In this document: positions 44,804 through 53,516 of the stretch, piece after piece
Layout of the letters: every line of letters starts with the position of its first letter
Position numbering within the stretch: the first letter of the stretch is position 1
From: Pedobacter panaciterrae
GTDB taxonomy: Bacteria; Bacteroidota; Bacteroidia; Sphingobacteriales; Sphingobacteriaceae
Reading direction: 5' to 3'
Assembly (NCBI RefSeq): GCF_013204795.1
Contig: NZ_JABMKW010000004.1
Span: 1-64,000, forward strand
DNA: 64,000 nt
Made by a program: the position numbers and the translations under genes
The notes under the pieces: generated by a model
Databases searched by the model: none
Told to the model about the DNA's origin: nothing
What the model saw: the letters and a program-made list of their open reading frames with translations, nothing else

Positions 44804-47620
44804 TTATTTAGATAAATACATTGATTTTTCTTTAACAAGCTGTCTGAAGTAAGGATCTTCAGTGTCTTTGATAAATCTGATGGACTCCCCTGTCGACTTC
44901 ATTTCCGGCCCCAATTCTTTAGTTACCTCAGGGAATTTGTAGAAAGAGAAAACAGGCTCTTTAATCGCATAACCTTCCAATTTACGCTCGATGGTAAAAT
45001 CTTTCAGTTTATTCACACCTAGCATCACTTTAGCGGCAATGTTGATGTAAGGAACATCATAAGCCTTAGCAATGAAAGGAACAGTTCTCGACGCTCTTGG
45101 ATTGGCTTCAATTACATATACTTTTTCGTCTTTAACTGCAAACTGAATGTTTAACAAACCGATTACATTTAAGGCTCTCGCAATCTTTTTAGAGTAAGTC
45201 TCCATGTCGTTCATTACCTTTTCAGACAAACTGAAAGGTGGCAATACAGCACTAGAGTCTCCAGAGTGAATACCAGCCGGCTCGATATGCTCCATCAATC
45301 CAACAATATGAACATCTTCGCCATCACTGATCGAATCCGATTCGGTTTCTTCCGCTCTGTCCAGGAAGTGGTCAATCAGTACGCGGTTACCCGGAAGGTC
45401 ACCTAATAATTTAACAACGGCCTTTTCAAGATCTTCATCGTTGATCACGATGCTCATCCCCTGTCCACCCAATACATAACTTGGTCTAACCAATACCGGA
45501 TACCCCACTTCATTTGCTACAACTATTGCTTCTTCAGCATTTTCTGCAACACCATATTTTGGATACGGAATGTCTAATTCTTTGAGCAAGTCAGAGAAAC
45601 GTCCCCTGTCTTCAGCAACATCCATATCGTTATAAGAAGTGCCAATGATCTTTATGCCGTTTTCCTGGAGCTTCTCAGCCATTTTTAAGGCTGTCTGACC
45701 ACCCAATTGAACAATAACACCTACTGGATCCTCCAACTCGATGATTTCACGTACATGCTCCCAGAATACCGGCTCAAAGTATAGCTTATCCGCCATATTA
45801 AAGTCTGTAGACACCGTCTCAGGGTTACAATTGATCATGATTGCTTCAAAGCCACTCTCTTTCGCGGCGAGCAAACCATGCACACAAGAGTAATCGAATT
45901 CTATACCCTGACCAATACGGTTAGGACCAGATCCCAATACAATTACTTTCTTTTTATCTGAACGAAGGGATTCATTCTCTTCTTCAAAAGTAGAGTAGTA
46001 ATAAGGTGTTTGTGCAGCAAACTCAGCAGCACAAGTATCCACCATTTTATAAACACGTTTGATGCCTAATGACTTCCTGCGCTCATAAACTTCGTCTTCA
46101 GTTACATTTCCTAGCAGATAAGCAATCTGAATATCAGAGAAACCTTTCTGCTTTAAAGTAAAGAAGAAATCTTTAGGAATATTATTTAGCGAATAACGTT
46201 TCAATTCTGTTTCCAGCTGAACCAATTCATGTATTTGTGACAAGAACCATTTATCAATACGTGTAACTTTACGGATTGACTCTAATGGTACACCCATACT
46301 CATGGCATCTTTAATCAGGAACAAACGATTCCAGCTTGGATGCTCAAGACCATGCATAATCTCTTCAATACTGCGGCTATGTTTACCGTCAGCACCTAAA
46401 CCAGCTCTGCCAATTTCCAAACTCTGACAAGCTTTTTGTACCGCTTCAATAAAAGTACGTCCGATGGCCATTACTTCACCTACAGATTTCATCTGCAAGC
46501 CCAACTCCATGTTCGCTCCTTTGAATTTATCGAAGTTCCAACGGGGAACTTTCACAATCACATAATCAAGTGTTGGTTCGAAATATGCAGATGTAGTTTT
46601 TGTAATTTGGTTTTCCAGCTCATCCAGGTTATAACCTATAGCAAGTTTAGCAGCTATTTTAGCAATCGGATAACCTGTAGCCTTACTGGCCAATGCCGAT
46701 GAACGCGAAACCCTTGGGTTAATCTCGATTGCAATGATCTCGTCGTTATCCGGATTTACAGAGAACTGTACATTACAACCACCTGCGAAGTTTCCGATCG
46801 CGCGCATCATTTTGATCGCCTGATTACGCATATCCTGGTAGCAACGATCAGACAATGTCATGGCAGGTGCCACAGTGATCGAATCGCCTGTGTGAATACC
46901 CATTGGATCGAAATTTTCAATAGAACAGATGATGATTACATTGTCATTACTGTCCCTCAACAACTCCAATTCGTATTCTTTCCAGCCTAAAACAGCTTGT
47001 TCTACCAATACCTCATGTGTTGGAGAAGCCTCAAGTCCGCGTTTTAAAGCCTGGTCAAATTCTTCTTTCTTGTGTACAAAACCACCACCAAAACCACCTA
47101 GGGTATAAGAAGGGCGAATTACCAAAGGATAACCAATCTCCTGAGCAGCTTCTTTACCTTCTAAGAAAGAGTTGGCAATTTTTGAAGTTGCAACCCCTAC
47201 GCCTATATCAACCATTAACTGGCGGAAGGCTTCACGGTTTTCCGTTTTTTCGATTGCAGCAACATCAACACCAATCACCCGCACGCCATATTTCTCCCAA
47301 ATTCCACGTTCAGAGGCCTCAATACAAAGATTCAAAGCCGTTTGACCACCCATGGTAGGCAGTACAGCATCTATTTTACGTTCTTGTAAGATCTGCTCAA
47401 TAGAATCTACTGTCAATGGCCATAGGTAAACATGATCACCGATTACTTTATCGGTCATAATGGTTGCAGGATTGGAGTTGATGATCGAAACTTCAATCCC
47501 TTCTTCTTTCAAAGATAGGGCGGCTTGCGATCCTGAATAGTCAAATTCACAAGCTTGACCAATAATAATTGGTCCTGATCCGATAATTAGTACTGAGCGT
47601 ATCGAGGTGTCTTTAGGCAT
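44804..47620 (-). CDS. carB: Carbamoyl-phosphate synthase large subunit, short form
   Basis: CarB (938 residues) makes carbamoyl-phosphate from bicarbonate, ammonia and two ATP, feeding pyrimidine and arginine synthesis. Both ATP-grasp halves are present, with SGPIIIGQACEFDYSGSQAALSLKEEG at the start and SGPNRIGQGIEFDYS in the second half. Compared with the usual ~1070 residues, the protein stops at about the end of the second synthetase half, so the C-terminal MGS-like allosteric domain that binds UMP and ornithine is missing. The small subunit gene is not in the window. Confidence 0.95.
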   Translation of the reverse strand: MPKDTSIRSVLIIGSGPIIIGQACEFDYSGSQAALSLKEEGIEVSIINSNPATIMTDKVIGDHVYLWPLTVDSIEQILQERKIDAVLPTMGGQTALNLCIEASERGIWEKYGVRVIGVDVAAIEKTENREAFRQLMVDIGVGVATSKIANSFLEGKEAAQEIGYPLVIRPSYTLGGFGGGFVHKKEEFDQALKRGLEASPTHEVLVEQAVLGWKEYELELLRDSNDNVIIICSIENFDPMGIHTGDSITVAPAMTLSDRCYQDMRNQAIKMMRAIGNFAGGCNVQFSVNPDNDEIIAIEINPRVSRSSALASKATGYPIAKIAAKLAIGYNLDELENQITKTTSAYFEPTLDYVIVKVPRWNFDKFKGANMELGLQMKSVGEVMAIGRTFIEAVQKACQSLEIGRAGLGADGKHSRSIEEIMHGLEHPSWNRLFLIKDAMSMGVPLESIRKVTRIDKWFLSQIHELVQLETELKRYSLNNIPKDFFFTLKQKGFSDIQIAYLLGNVTEDEVYERRKSLGIKRVYKMVDTCAAEFAAQTPYYYSTFEEENESLRSDKKKVIVLGSGPNRIGQGIEFDYSCVHGLLAAKESGFEAIMINCNPETVSTDFNMADKLYFEPVFWEHVREIIELEDPVGVIVQLGGQTALKMAEKLQENGIKIIGTSYNDMDVAEDRGRFSDLLKELDIPYPKYGVAENAEEAIVVANEVGYPVLVRPSYVLGGQGMSIVINDEDLEKAVVKLLGDLPGNRVLIDHFLDRAEETESDSISDGEDVHIVGLMEHIEPAGIHSGDSSAVLPPFSLSEKVMNDMETYSKKIARALNVIGLLNIQFAVKDEKVYVIEANPRASRTVPFIAKAYDVPYINIAAKVMLGVNKLKDFTIERKLEGYAIKEPVFSFYKFPEVTKELGPEMKSTGESIRFIKDTEDPYFRQLVKEKSMYLSK

Positions 47621-47712
47621 AAGGCTTTAAAAAGTCTAAAGTTATAAGGGTAAAAAATGCAATTATTGTAGACTGGAATCGTCTTAGAGATTTCTTTGAT
47701 ATCATTAAAGAT

Positions 47713-47742
47713 CCCCGACTCTTCTGTCGGGATGCAAAGTTA
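47713..47742 (-). promoter_or_regulatory. carB promoter -7 box and leader hairpin
   Basis: On the minus strand TAACTTTG (47735-47742) matches the Bacteroidota -7 element. Immediately downstream, GTCGGG and CCCGAC (47714-47731) form a hairpin with a 6-base loop, near the predicted 5' end of the transcript. The leader before the ATG is about 110 bases. A clear -33 element was not found. Confidence 0.35.
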
Positions 47743-47793
47743 CGCTTTTGAACGTTAAAAATCAGGTATTTTTTCAAAAACCCTTATAAACTG

Positions 47794-47818
47794 AAAAAGG
47801 GGCTAAATGGCCCCCTTC
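47794..47818 (-). terminator. Terminator for the carboxypeptidase-regulatory-like gene
   Basis: On the minus strand GGGGGCCATTTAGCCCC forms a GC-rich hairpin followed by TTTTT. It lies 21 bases past the stop codon. Confidence 0.75.
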
Positions 47819-47838
47819 TCTGCGTTTAATCTATAGAG

Positions 47839-48156
47839 TTATTGTTCAAGTTTTATTTCCCCAACGTCGGTTACAGTGCTATCAACCACAGCAACGTTCT
47901 CAACTGACTTGTCTTTATACGGTGGTTTAGCTTTAACCCATACGGTGTAGGTACCTGGTTTTACATTATTAATGGTAAAACTACCACTACTAAGATCACC
48001 TTTTATGGTATCTGTTCCTGCTACGGCAACCACTTGCACCGCACCACTATCAGGAGATACTTTACCTTTGATTCCGCCATCCTTAATGGTAACGAAAGCT
48101 AATAACAACAACGAAAACGCTGCAATTACTAAAAAATTCACACTTAACTTTTTCAT
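47839..48156 (-). CDS. Small exported protein with carboxypeptidase-regulatory-like domain
   Basis: A 105-residue exported protein. A signal sequence (FLVIAAFSLLLLAFVTI) leads to a single beta-sandwich of carboxypeptidase-regulatory (CarboxypepD_reg) type: IKGKVSPDSGAVQVVAVAGTDTIKGDL...FTINNVKPGTYTVWVKAKPP is the diagnostic pattern. Start ATG 48156 is chosen, as upstream in-frame codons lack a natural signal peptide. Function unknown; it may stabilise surface components. Confidence 0.75.
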   Translation of the reverse strand: MKKLSVNFLVIAAFSLLLLAFVTIKDGGIKGKVSPDSGAVQVVAVAGTDTIKGDLSSGSFTINNVKPGTYTVWVKAKPPYKDKSVENVAVVDSTVTDVGEIKLEQ

Positions 48157-48432
48157 AGGAATTTGAATTTGCTGACTAAAGAAGCCTCCACAACTCCTGT
48201 TAGTCAATATTATTTAACCATCAATTAGTTAGTATCATTGTTCCATATCATATTTTAGCTAGTGCTTGTTAACTACAAACAGATTAAACAAATTGTTTTT
48301 ATAAAATTTAAAAACAGCTACAAAGACCTACAGTTATTCCAAATATCTGTATATAATTAACTACAAAATCACCCGCCGTGGTGCATAAAAACACTTTTTT
48401 TGTGATGGAATAACATTTGCATATTCTCAACT

Positions 48433-48954
48433 ATGAAAAAGATATTACCATTTTTATTTGCAATCACTGTAATTCTGGCTGGTTGCGGAACAGTACAATC
48501 TATTATTAAATCTACATTTCCTTACACCGCAACAATAGTTATCCCTGCCTCAAGCAAAAGCGATACGCCTATCTCTGCAAAATCTGCGGCAACAAGTTTT
48601 GATGATGTTTTTGGAAATAAAAACGGAACCAATTATATAAAAGAAATTAGAATTGCCTCTGCAAAAATGATCGCCAGCAATCCTAGCAACAAAAGCTTAG
48701 GCATGTTTAAGTCTGTAAAGCTTTTTGTATCAAATGAAAACGGTGGCGAGGTCATGGTTGCGTCAAGAAGTGATATACAAGAGAACATTGGCTCTGAACT
48801 TGCGTTAGATATAGACAATTCAAAGTTTTTGGACGATTACATAAAGGGAACCAGTCTCCGTGTAAGAGTTGAATATGTTTTAAGAAATAACACAAGCGCT
48901 GATGTAAGCATAAGAACATCAATAGGCTTTACTTCATCACCTAAAGCGCAATAA
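48433..48954 (+). CDS. Hypothetical lipoprotein
   Basis: A 173-residue lipoprotein with lipobox LAGC (Cys19). The mature part contains predicted beta-strands and the segments IRIASAKMIASNPSNKSLGMFKSVKLFVS and LDIDNSKFLDDYIKGTSLRVRVEYVLRN, as found in a family of small Bacteroidota lipoproteins without known role. It is followed by a strong hairpin. The 275-base gap on its left holds nothing I could assign. Confidence 0.7.
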   Translation: MKKILPFLFAITVILAGCGTVQSIIKSTFPYTATIVIPASSKSDTPISAKSAATSFDDVFGNKNGTNYIKEIRIASAKMIASNPSNKSLGMFKSVKLFVSNENGGEVMVASRSDIQENIGSELALDIDNSKFLDDYIKGTSLRVRVEYVLRNNTSADVSIRTSIGFTSSPKAQ

Positions 48955-48980
48955 AAGATAAATAGTTTGTTTGGTTTACT

Positions 48981-49014
48981 ATCCGGCATGGAATTCTTCC
49001 TGCCGGATTTTTTT
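48981..49014 (+). terminator. Terminator after the lipoprotein gene
   Basis: ATCCGGCA (48981-48988) pairs with TGCCGGAT (49001-49008), followed by a run of T residues. Strong plus-strand terminator. Confidence 0.85.
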
Positions 49015-49027
49015 TTACTTTTGGTAA

Positions 49028-49642
49028 ATGTTTGATGTTGTAAAGGATAGTTTCACTCAGTTATTTTTACAAACGGGTTTACTGGAATGGCTAGGTGTTT
49101 TCACTGGTATACTGTGTGTATGGCTTGCCGCCAAAAACAACATATACAATTGGCCCATTGCTATAGTAAGTGTAGTCATCTATATTTTCATCTTCTTCGA
49201 ATCAAAACTGTATGCCGATATGGGTCTGCAGTTTTACTTTTTCGCGATGAATGTCTACGGCTGGTATTTCTGGAGCAAGAACAGAAATAATCCCGAAGCA
49301 TCGCGACCAATTACAGTCATTACCAAAAAGGAGATTATGCTTTCCATTTTAGGTGTAATTCTTTTTACGTTAATACTGGGCTTTGTACTTAAAAAGAATA
49401 CAGATGCCTCGTTCCCCTTTTTAGACAGCTTTTGTACGGCCTGTAGTTTAATAGCCCAGATATTTCTTGCAAGAAAGGTATTACAGAACTGGCTGATCTG
49501 GATTTTTGTCGATATCATATATGTTGGCATGTACGTTTCAAAAGACCTATATGCAACAGCAGTTATGTATGCATTATATGTTTATATTGCCTCTGTAGGC
49601 TATTTAGATTGGAGGAAAACCCACCGTGAACAAACCCATTAA
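49028..49642 (+). CDS. pnuC: PnuC-type nicotinamide riboside or thiamine transporter
   Basis: PnuC/PnuT family transporter, 204 residues with about seven hydrophobic segments. The family's W-x-x-Y-x-W type motif is seen in FAMNVYGWYFWSK, and ITSVVIY..F..SKLYADM corresponds to helix 2-3. Such carriers move nicotinamide riboside (PnuC) or thiamine (PnuT) by facilitated diffusion and rely on a kinase for trapping. A NadR-like kinase overlaps by 17 bases, and a thiamine-regulated locus follows, so both substrates are possible. TACTTTTG ends four bases before the ATG. Confidence 0.87.
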   Translation: MFDVVKDSFTQLFLQTGLLEWLGVFTGILCVWLAAKNNIYNWPIAIVSVVIYIFIFFESKLYADMGLQFYFFAMNVYGWYFWSKNRNNPEASRPITVITKKEIMLSILGVILFTLILGFVLKKNTDASFPFLDSFCTACSLIAQIFLARKVLQNWLIWIFVDIIYVGMYVSKDLYATAVMYALYVYIASVGYLDWRKTHREQTH

Positions 49643-50153
49643 AAAGATAGCCATTGTTGGCCCGGAGAGTACTGGAAAATCAACCATTACCCAGCAGCTT
49701 GCAAAACACTTTGATACCTTATGGGTACCTGAATACGCAAGGTATTACTGTGCGGCATTAACCGAACCATGCAATTTGCAGGACGAGGTAAACATGTTTC
49801 ATGGGCAATTGGCACTCGAAGACTCCATACTAGCCATAGCCGAAAAAGACCTGGTTTTCTGTGACACAACCTTTATCACTGTAAAAATATGGAGCGATGA
49901 AGTTTTTGGAGAAACCCCTCAGATTGTTCTTGATGCACTCCCTAAATACAATTACGATTTATACTTGCTGATGGATATTGACCTACCCTGGCAAGAAGAT
50001 CCTCTTCGCGATTTCCCGCATAAACGAGAACATTTTATGCAGGTATGGCATCAGGAGCTTAAAGCCTTGAACGCAATATACATTAAAGTTGGCGGTCAGG
50101 GAGAGGATAGATTAAATAACGCAATTACAGCAGTTCAAACATTTTTACACTGA
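49626..50153 (+). CDS. NadR-like ribosylnicotinamide kinase domain protein
   Basis: P-loop kinase of 175 residues similar to the C-terminal RNK half of NadR. Walker A is GPESTGKST (residues 12-20); LWVPEYARYYC and FCDTTFIT are as in NadR. It lacks the NMN adenylyltransferase domain, so it should phosphorylate the riboside (or thiamine) taken up by the neighbouring carrier. The start is GTG and overlaps the transporter gene by 17 bases, indicating translational coupling. Confidence 0.85.
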   Translation: MNKPIKKIAIVGPESTGKSTITQQLAKHFDTLWVPEYARYYCAALTEPCNLQDEVNMFHGQLALEDSILAIAEKDLVFCDTTFITVKIWSDEVFGETPQIVLDALPKYNYDLYLLMDIDLPWQEDPLRDFPHKREHFMQVWHQELKALNAIYIKVGGQGEDRLNNAITAVQTFLH

Positions 50154-50173
50154 TAAAAAAATCAATACCTTTG
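50142..50173 (+). promoter_or_regulatory. Promoter of the TPP-riboswitch transcript
   Basis: TACCTTTG (50166-50173) matches the Bacteroidota -7 element and TTTT (50142-50145) lies 20 bases upstream. Transcription would start near 50180, directly before the riboswitch aptamer. Confidence 0.5.
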
Positions 50174-50184
50174 TACCATCAAAA

Positions 50185-50292
50185 AGGGGTGCCTTGTTTT
50201 GTAAAAACACGAAAACAGGCTGAGAGCATACCCATTATATCTGTTTACAGATATATGCACCTGATCCGGATAATGCCGGCGGAGGGATTGGA
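50185..50292 (+). ncRNA. TPP riboswitch (THI element)
   Basis: The conserved thi-box pieces are all present in order: GGGGTGCC at the 5' side, GGCTGAGAG in the P2-J region, then CACCTGATCCGG, ATAATGCCGGCGG and AGGGA at the 3' side. It binds thiamine pyrophosphate and represses the downstream TonB receptor and thiE-like gene when thiamine is plentiful. Between the aptamer and the GTG start is a hairpin (50312-50334), likely part of the switch. Confidence 0.95.
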
Positions 50293-50311
50293 GTTATGGA
50301 GTTTAACTGGG

Positions 50312-50334
50312 CTGTAAGTACCCCTTACTTACAG
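50312..50334 (+). promoter_or_regulatory. Possible riboswitch expression-platform hairpin
   Basis: CTGTAAGTA pairs with TACTTACAG, 9 bases with a CCCCT loop. It is flanked on both sides by the direct repeat GTTTAACT (50301-50308 and 50337-50344) and sits just before the GTG start codon, with no T-run. Translational control is thus more likely than termination. Confidence 0.5.
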
Positions 50335-50359
50335 TGGTTTAACTAAAAGAAACAATAAA

Positions 50360-52834
50360 GTGAAAAAATTAATGATCACAGCGCTTGCTGTGTTGCTATT
50401 GCCGGTGTTGGTAAAAGCGCAATTCTCCATTTCGGGTACCGTATCCGAAAAATCAAATACTACATTACCTGGCGCTACTATTAAGCTAAAAAATAAATCT
50501 GCCGGAACAACTGCCGATAAACAGGGAAAATATCAATTAACCAATTTAAAAGCAGGTAATTATACGTTATTAGTAAGCTATCTTGGCTATCAAACAATAG
50601 AAAAGAGCATCACAATTAATGCCGATCAAACGCTCGATTTTGTATTAGTTCAATCGGCTTTTCTTGCCGACGAAGTTATTGTAAACGCAACCCGTGCAAA
50701 TGAAAAGTCTGCAACCACTTATAAAAACATTAGCAAAACAGACATTGAACAAAACAACTTCGGACAAGATCTTCCTTTCATCCTAAACAACACACCAGGT
50801 GTGGTTGTTACCTCCGATGCCGGTGCAGGTGTAGGATATACAGGCATTAGAATAAGAGGCAGCGATGCGAGCAGGATAAACGTTACTGTAAACGGGATCC
50901 CATATAATGACAGTGAAAGCCAAGGTACATTCTGGGTAAACATGCCTGATTTTGCTTCATCTGTCGACAACGTACAAATCCAACGTGGGGTTGGAACTTC
51001 AACAAACGGAGCTGGGGCATTTGGCGGAAGTTTAAACATCCAAACTTCATCAAGCTCAGAAGTCCCTTACGCAGAAATAAACAACACTTATGGAAGCTAC
51101 AACACCCTTAAAAATACTGTCAAAGTAGGTACCGGTCTTATTGATGGAAAATGGAGCTTTGACGGTCGTTTATCAAGAATCAAATCTGATGGATTTATCG
51201 ACCGTGCGGCCTCTAATCTTAAATCATACTTCTTATCAGGTGCATATCATGGAAAAACCGATATACTACGTGTAAACGTATTTTCAGGAACTGAAGAAAC
51301 TTACCAAGCCTGGAACGGTGTTCCTGAAGCTAAACTTAGAGGCCACATTGAGGGCTTAAAAGAACATTACAACAATAACCTCGGCTATCTGTACAACACC
51401 CAGGCAGATTCTTTAAACCTTTTCAATTCCGATAACAGAAAATACAATCAGTTCCTTTATAACGATCAGAACGATAACTACAAACAAAACCATTATCAAG
51501 CTTTATACGCAAAACAGTTCAACGAACAATTGTCGTTCAACGGGGCATTACACCTAACCCAGGGCGAAGGATATTTTGAAGAGTATAAAAACAACCAGAA
51601 ACTTAAAAACTATGGTTTGCCAAATGTTATAGCAGGCGGTTCAACTATTGAAAGAACGGATCTTGTTCGTCGTCGTTGGTTAGATAATAACTTTTATGGT
51701 CTTACTTATGCCTTTAACTACCAACCAGAATCTAATTTAAATTTCACACTGGGTGGGGCTTATAACCAATATAGAGGCAAGCATTTTGGACAAGTAATAT
51801 GGGCTCAATATGCATCAACATCAACCAACGATTATCATTACTATGATGGCAAAGGAGACAAGGACGACTTCAATAGCTACTTCAAAGTAAATTATAATCC
51901 GGTAACTCAGTTAAGCTTGTTTGCAGACTTACAGTACAGAAATGTGAAATATGATATTTCAGGAACTGACAAGAATCGCAAAAGTTTAGATTACAATAAC
52001 AACTACAATTTCTTTAATCCTAAAGTTGGAGCTACCTATTTCCTAAACGAGTTAAGCAACTTTTACGCCTCATTTAGTGTTGCAAATAAAGAACCAAACC
52101 GCGATGATTTTACCAATTTAAAAGAAGGTCTGGCTGTTCCTAAACCAGAACGTCTAAACAATGTAGAGGCAGGCTACCGCTTTAAAAACACAGATTTTAA
52201 TGTCGGTGTAAATGCGTACGGTATGTTTTACAAAGATCAGCTGATCTTTACCGGCGAAATCAACGAATATTCTGATGCTTACCGTCAAAATGTAGACAAG
52301 AGCTATAGGATTGGCCTGGAGCTAGACGCTTCTTATATTATCAGTTCTCACTTTGCTGTTAATGCAAACGCAGCGTTCAGCAGAAATAAGATCAAGAATT
52401 ATGTAGACTATGTATCAGAATATGATAACGATTTTAACCTGATTAATGTACAGGCTACAAACTATGCAAACCCGGATATTTCTTTCTCGCCAAACTCGGT
52501 AATATTTGGAGAGCTGGTTTACAAACCAGTGGCTGGCTTTGCTATTGCCTTACAAAGCAAATACGTGAGTAAGCAATACATGGACAATACTCAAAACGAA
52601 AGCCGTAAACTCGATGCTTATTGGGTAAACAATGCAAGGCTTGGTTACGACTTCAGTTTAAAAGGAATCAAAAACATAAACATAGGCCTGCTTGCCAATA
52701 ATATTCTAAACAAAAAGTACGAAAGCAATGGTTATACCTACAGTTCAATTTACCCATGGGGAACCACAACAGAGAACTTTTACTTCCCTCAGGCCGGAAC
52801 TAATTTCTTACTTTCGCTAAATTTGAAATTTTAA
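50360..52834 (+). CDS. TonB-dependent receptor (thiamine-regulated)
   Basis: Outer-membrane TonB-dependent receptor, 824 residues. A signal peptide (AVLLLPVLVKAQ) is followed by a carboxypeptidase-D-regulatory-like domain (FSISGTVSEKSNTTLPGATIKLKNKSAGT), a plug (NNTPGVVVTSDAGAGVGYTGIRIRGSD) and a C-terminal beta-barrel ending in aromatic F (LLSLNLKF). Its TPP-riboswitch leader implies thiamine or a precursor as cargo. The start is GTG (50360), with an in-frame ATG twelve bases later as an alternative; the signal peptide fits the GTG. Confidence 0.93.
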   Translation: MKKLMITALAVLLLPVLVKAQFSISGTVSEKSNTTLPGATIKLKNKSAGTTADKQGKYQLTNLKAGNYTLLVSYLGYQTIEKSITINADQTLDFVLVQSAFLADEVIVNATRANEKSATTYKNISKTDIEQNNFGQDLPFILNNTPGVVVTSDAGAGVGYTGIRIRGSDASRINVTVNGIPYNDSESQGTFWVNMPDFASSVDNVQIQRGVGTSTNGAGAFGGSLNIQTSSSSEVPYAEINNTYGSYNTLKNTVKVGTGLIDGKWSFDGRLSRIKSDGFIDRAASNLKSYFLSGAYHGKTDILRVNVFSGTEETYQAWNGVPEAKLRGHIEGLKEHYNNNLGYLYNTQADSLNLFNSDNRKYNQFLYNDQNDNYKQNHYQALYAKQFNEQLSFNGALHLTQGEGYFEEYKNNQKLKNYGLPNVIAGGSTIERTDLVRRRWLDNNFYGLTYAFNYQPESNLNFTLGGAYNQYRGKHFGQVIWAQYASTSTNDYHYYDGKGDKDDFNSYFKVNYNPVTQLSLFADLQYRNVKYDISGTDKNRKSLDYNNNYNFFNPKVGATYFLNELSNFYASFSVANKEPNRDDFTNLKEGLAVPKPERLNNVEAGYRFKNTDFNVGVNAYGMFYKDQLIFTGEINEYSDAYRQNVDKSYRIGLELDASYIISSHFAVNANAAFSRNKIKNYVDYVSEYDNDFNLINVQATNYANPDISFSPNSVIFGELVYKPVAGFAIALQSKYVSKQYMDNTQNESRKLDAYWVNNARLGYDFSLKGIKNINIGLLANNILNKKYESNGYTYSSIYPWGTTTENFYFPQAGTNFLLSLNLKF

Positions 52835-52838
52835 TCCT

Positions 52839-53471
52839 ATGAAGAAGTTCATCGAAAGACTACATTTTATTACACACGACATTGAGCAGTTAACCCATAT
52901 CGAGCAGGCACAAATAGCTTGTGAGGCTGGGGCAAAGTGGATTCAATACCGCTGTTTAATTAAAAACGACGATGAGCTTTTAGAAGATATCAATGTGATT
53001 GCTGAAATCTGTGACGATTGGGGGGCTACCTTAATCGTTACAGATCACATTCACCTTAATGGCAAAGCCGATATACAAGGTTTCCATATAGAAGATATGG
53101 ACGCTGATTTCACAAAACTAAGAGAACAATTAGGGGAAGCAGTAACTATCGGAGGCTCGTCAAACACAGTTGAAGGTTTAATCAGACTTGCAAAAGAGGG
53201 AGCAGACTATGCCGGCTTTGGCCCCTTCCGCGATACGACAACCAAGCCAAACAATGCTCCTCATATTGGTATAGAGGGATATAAAAAAGCAATGGCCACC
53301 TTAAATCAAAATGGTATTATCTTACCTGTTTTAGCCGTAGGGGGTGTTACCGCCGATGATATAGAGGCACTTATGGAAACTGGTGTTTTTGGCATAGCAG
53401 CATCAGCCGCAATTAATCAGGCTGAAGATATGAGAGAAGCATATCTTACATTTTATGACAAGATTATGTAA
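52839..53471 (+). CDS. thiE: Thiamine phosphate synthase-like (ThiE/TenI)
   Basis: TIM-barrel protein of 210 residues in the ThiE/TenI family. IQYR near residue 35, a IVTDHIHL strand, GGSSNTVEGLIRLAKEGADYAGFGPFRDTTTKP and LAVGGVTADDIEAL follow the ThiE template. ThiE joins HMP-PP and thiazole phosphate to form thiamine phosphate; TenI is an aromatase. The residues C-L-I-K-N-D and H-I-H-L deviate from canonical ThiE, so TenI-like function is possible. It follows the TonB receptor by 4 bases and shares the riboswitch. Confidence 0.82.
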   Translation: MKKFIERLHFITHDIEQLTHIEQAQIACEAGAKWIQYRCLIKNDDELLEDINVIAEICDDWGATLIVTDHIHLNGKADIQGFHIEDMDADFTKLREQLGEAVTIGGSSNTVEGLIRLAKEGADYAGFGPFRDTTTKPNNAPHIGIEGYKKAMATLNQNGIILPVLAVGGVTADDIEALMETGVFGIAASAAINQAEDMREAYLTFYDKIM

Positions 53472-53516
53472 TTGCAAGAAAAATAATCTTAAAATTTATT
53501 TGTCTATCAACTACAT

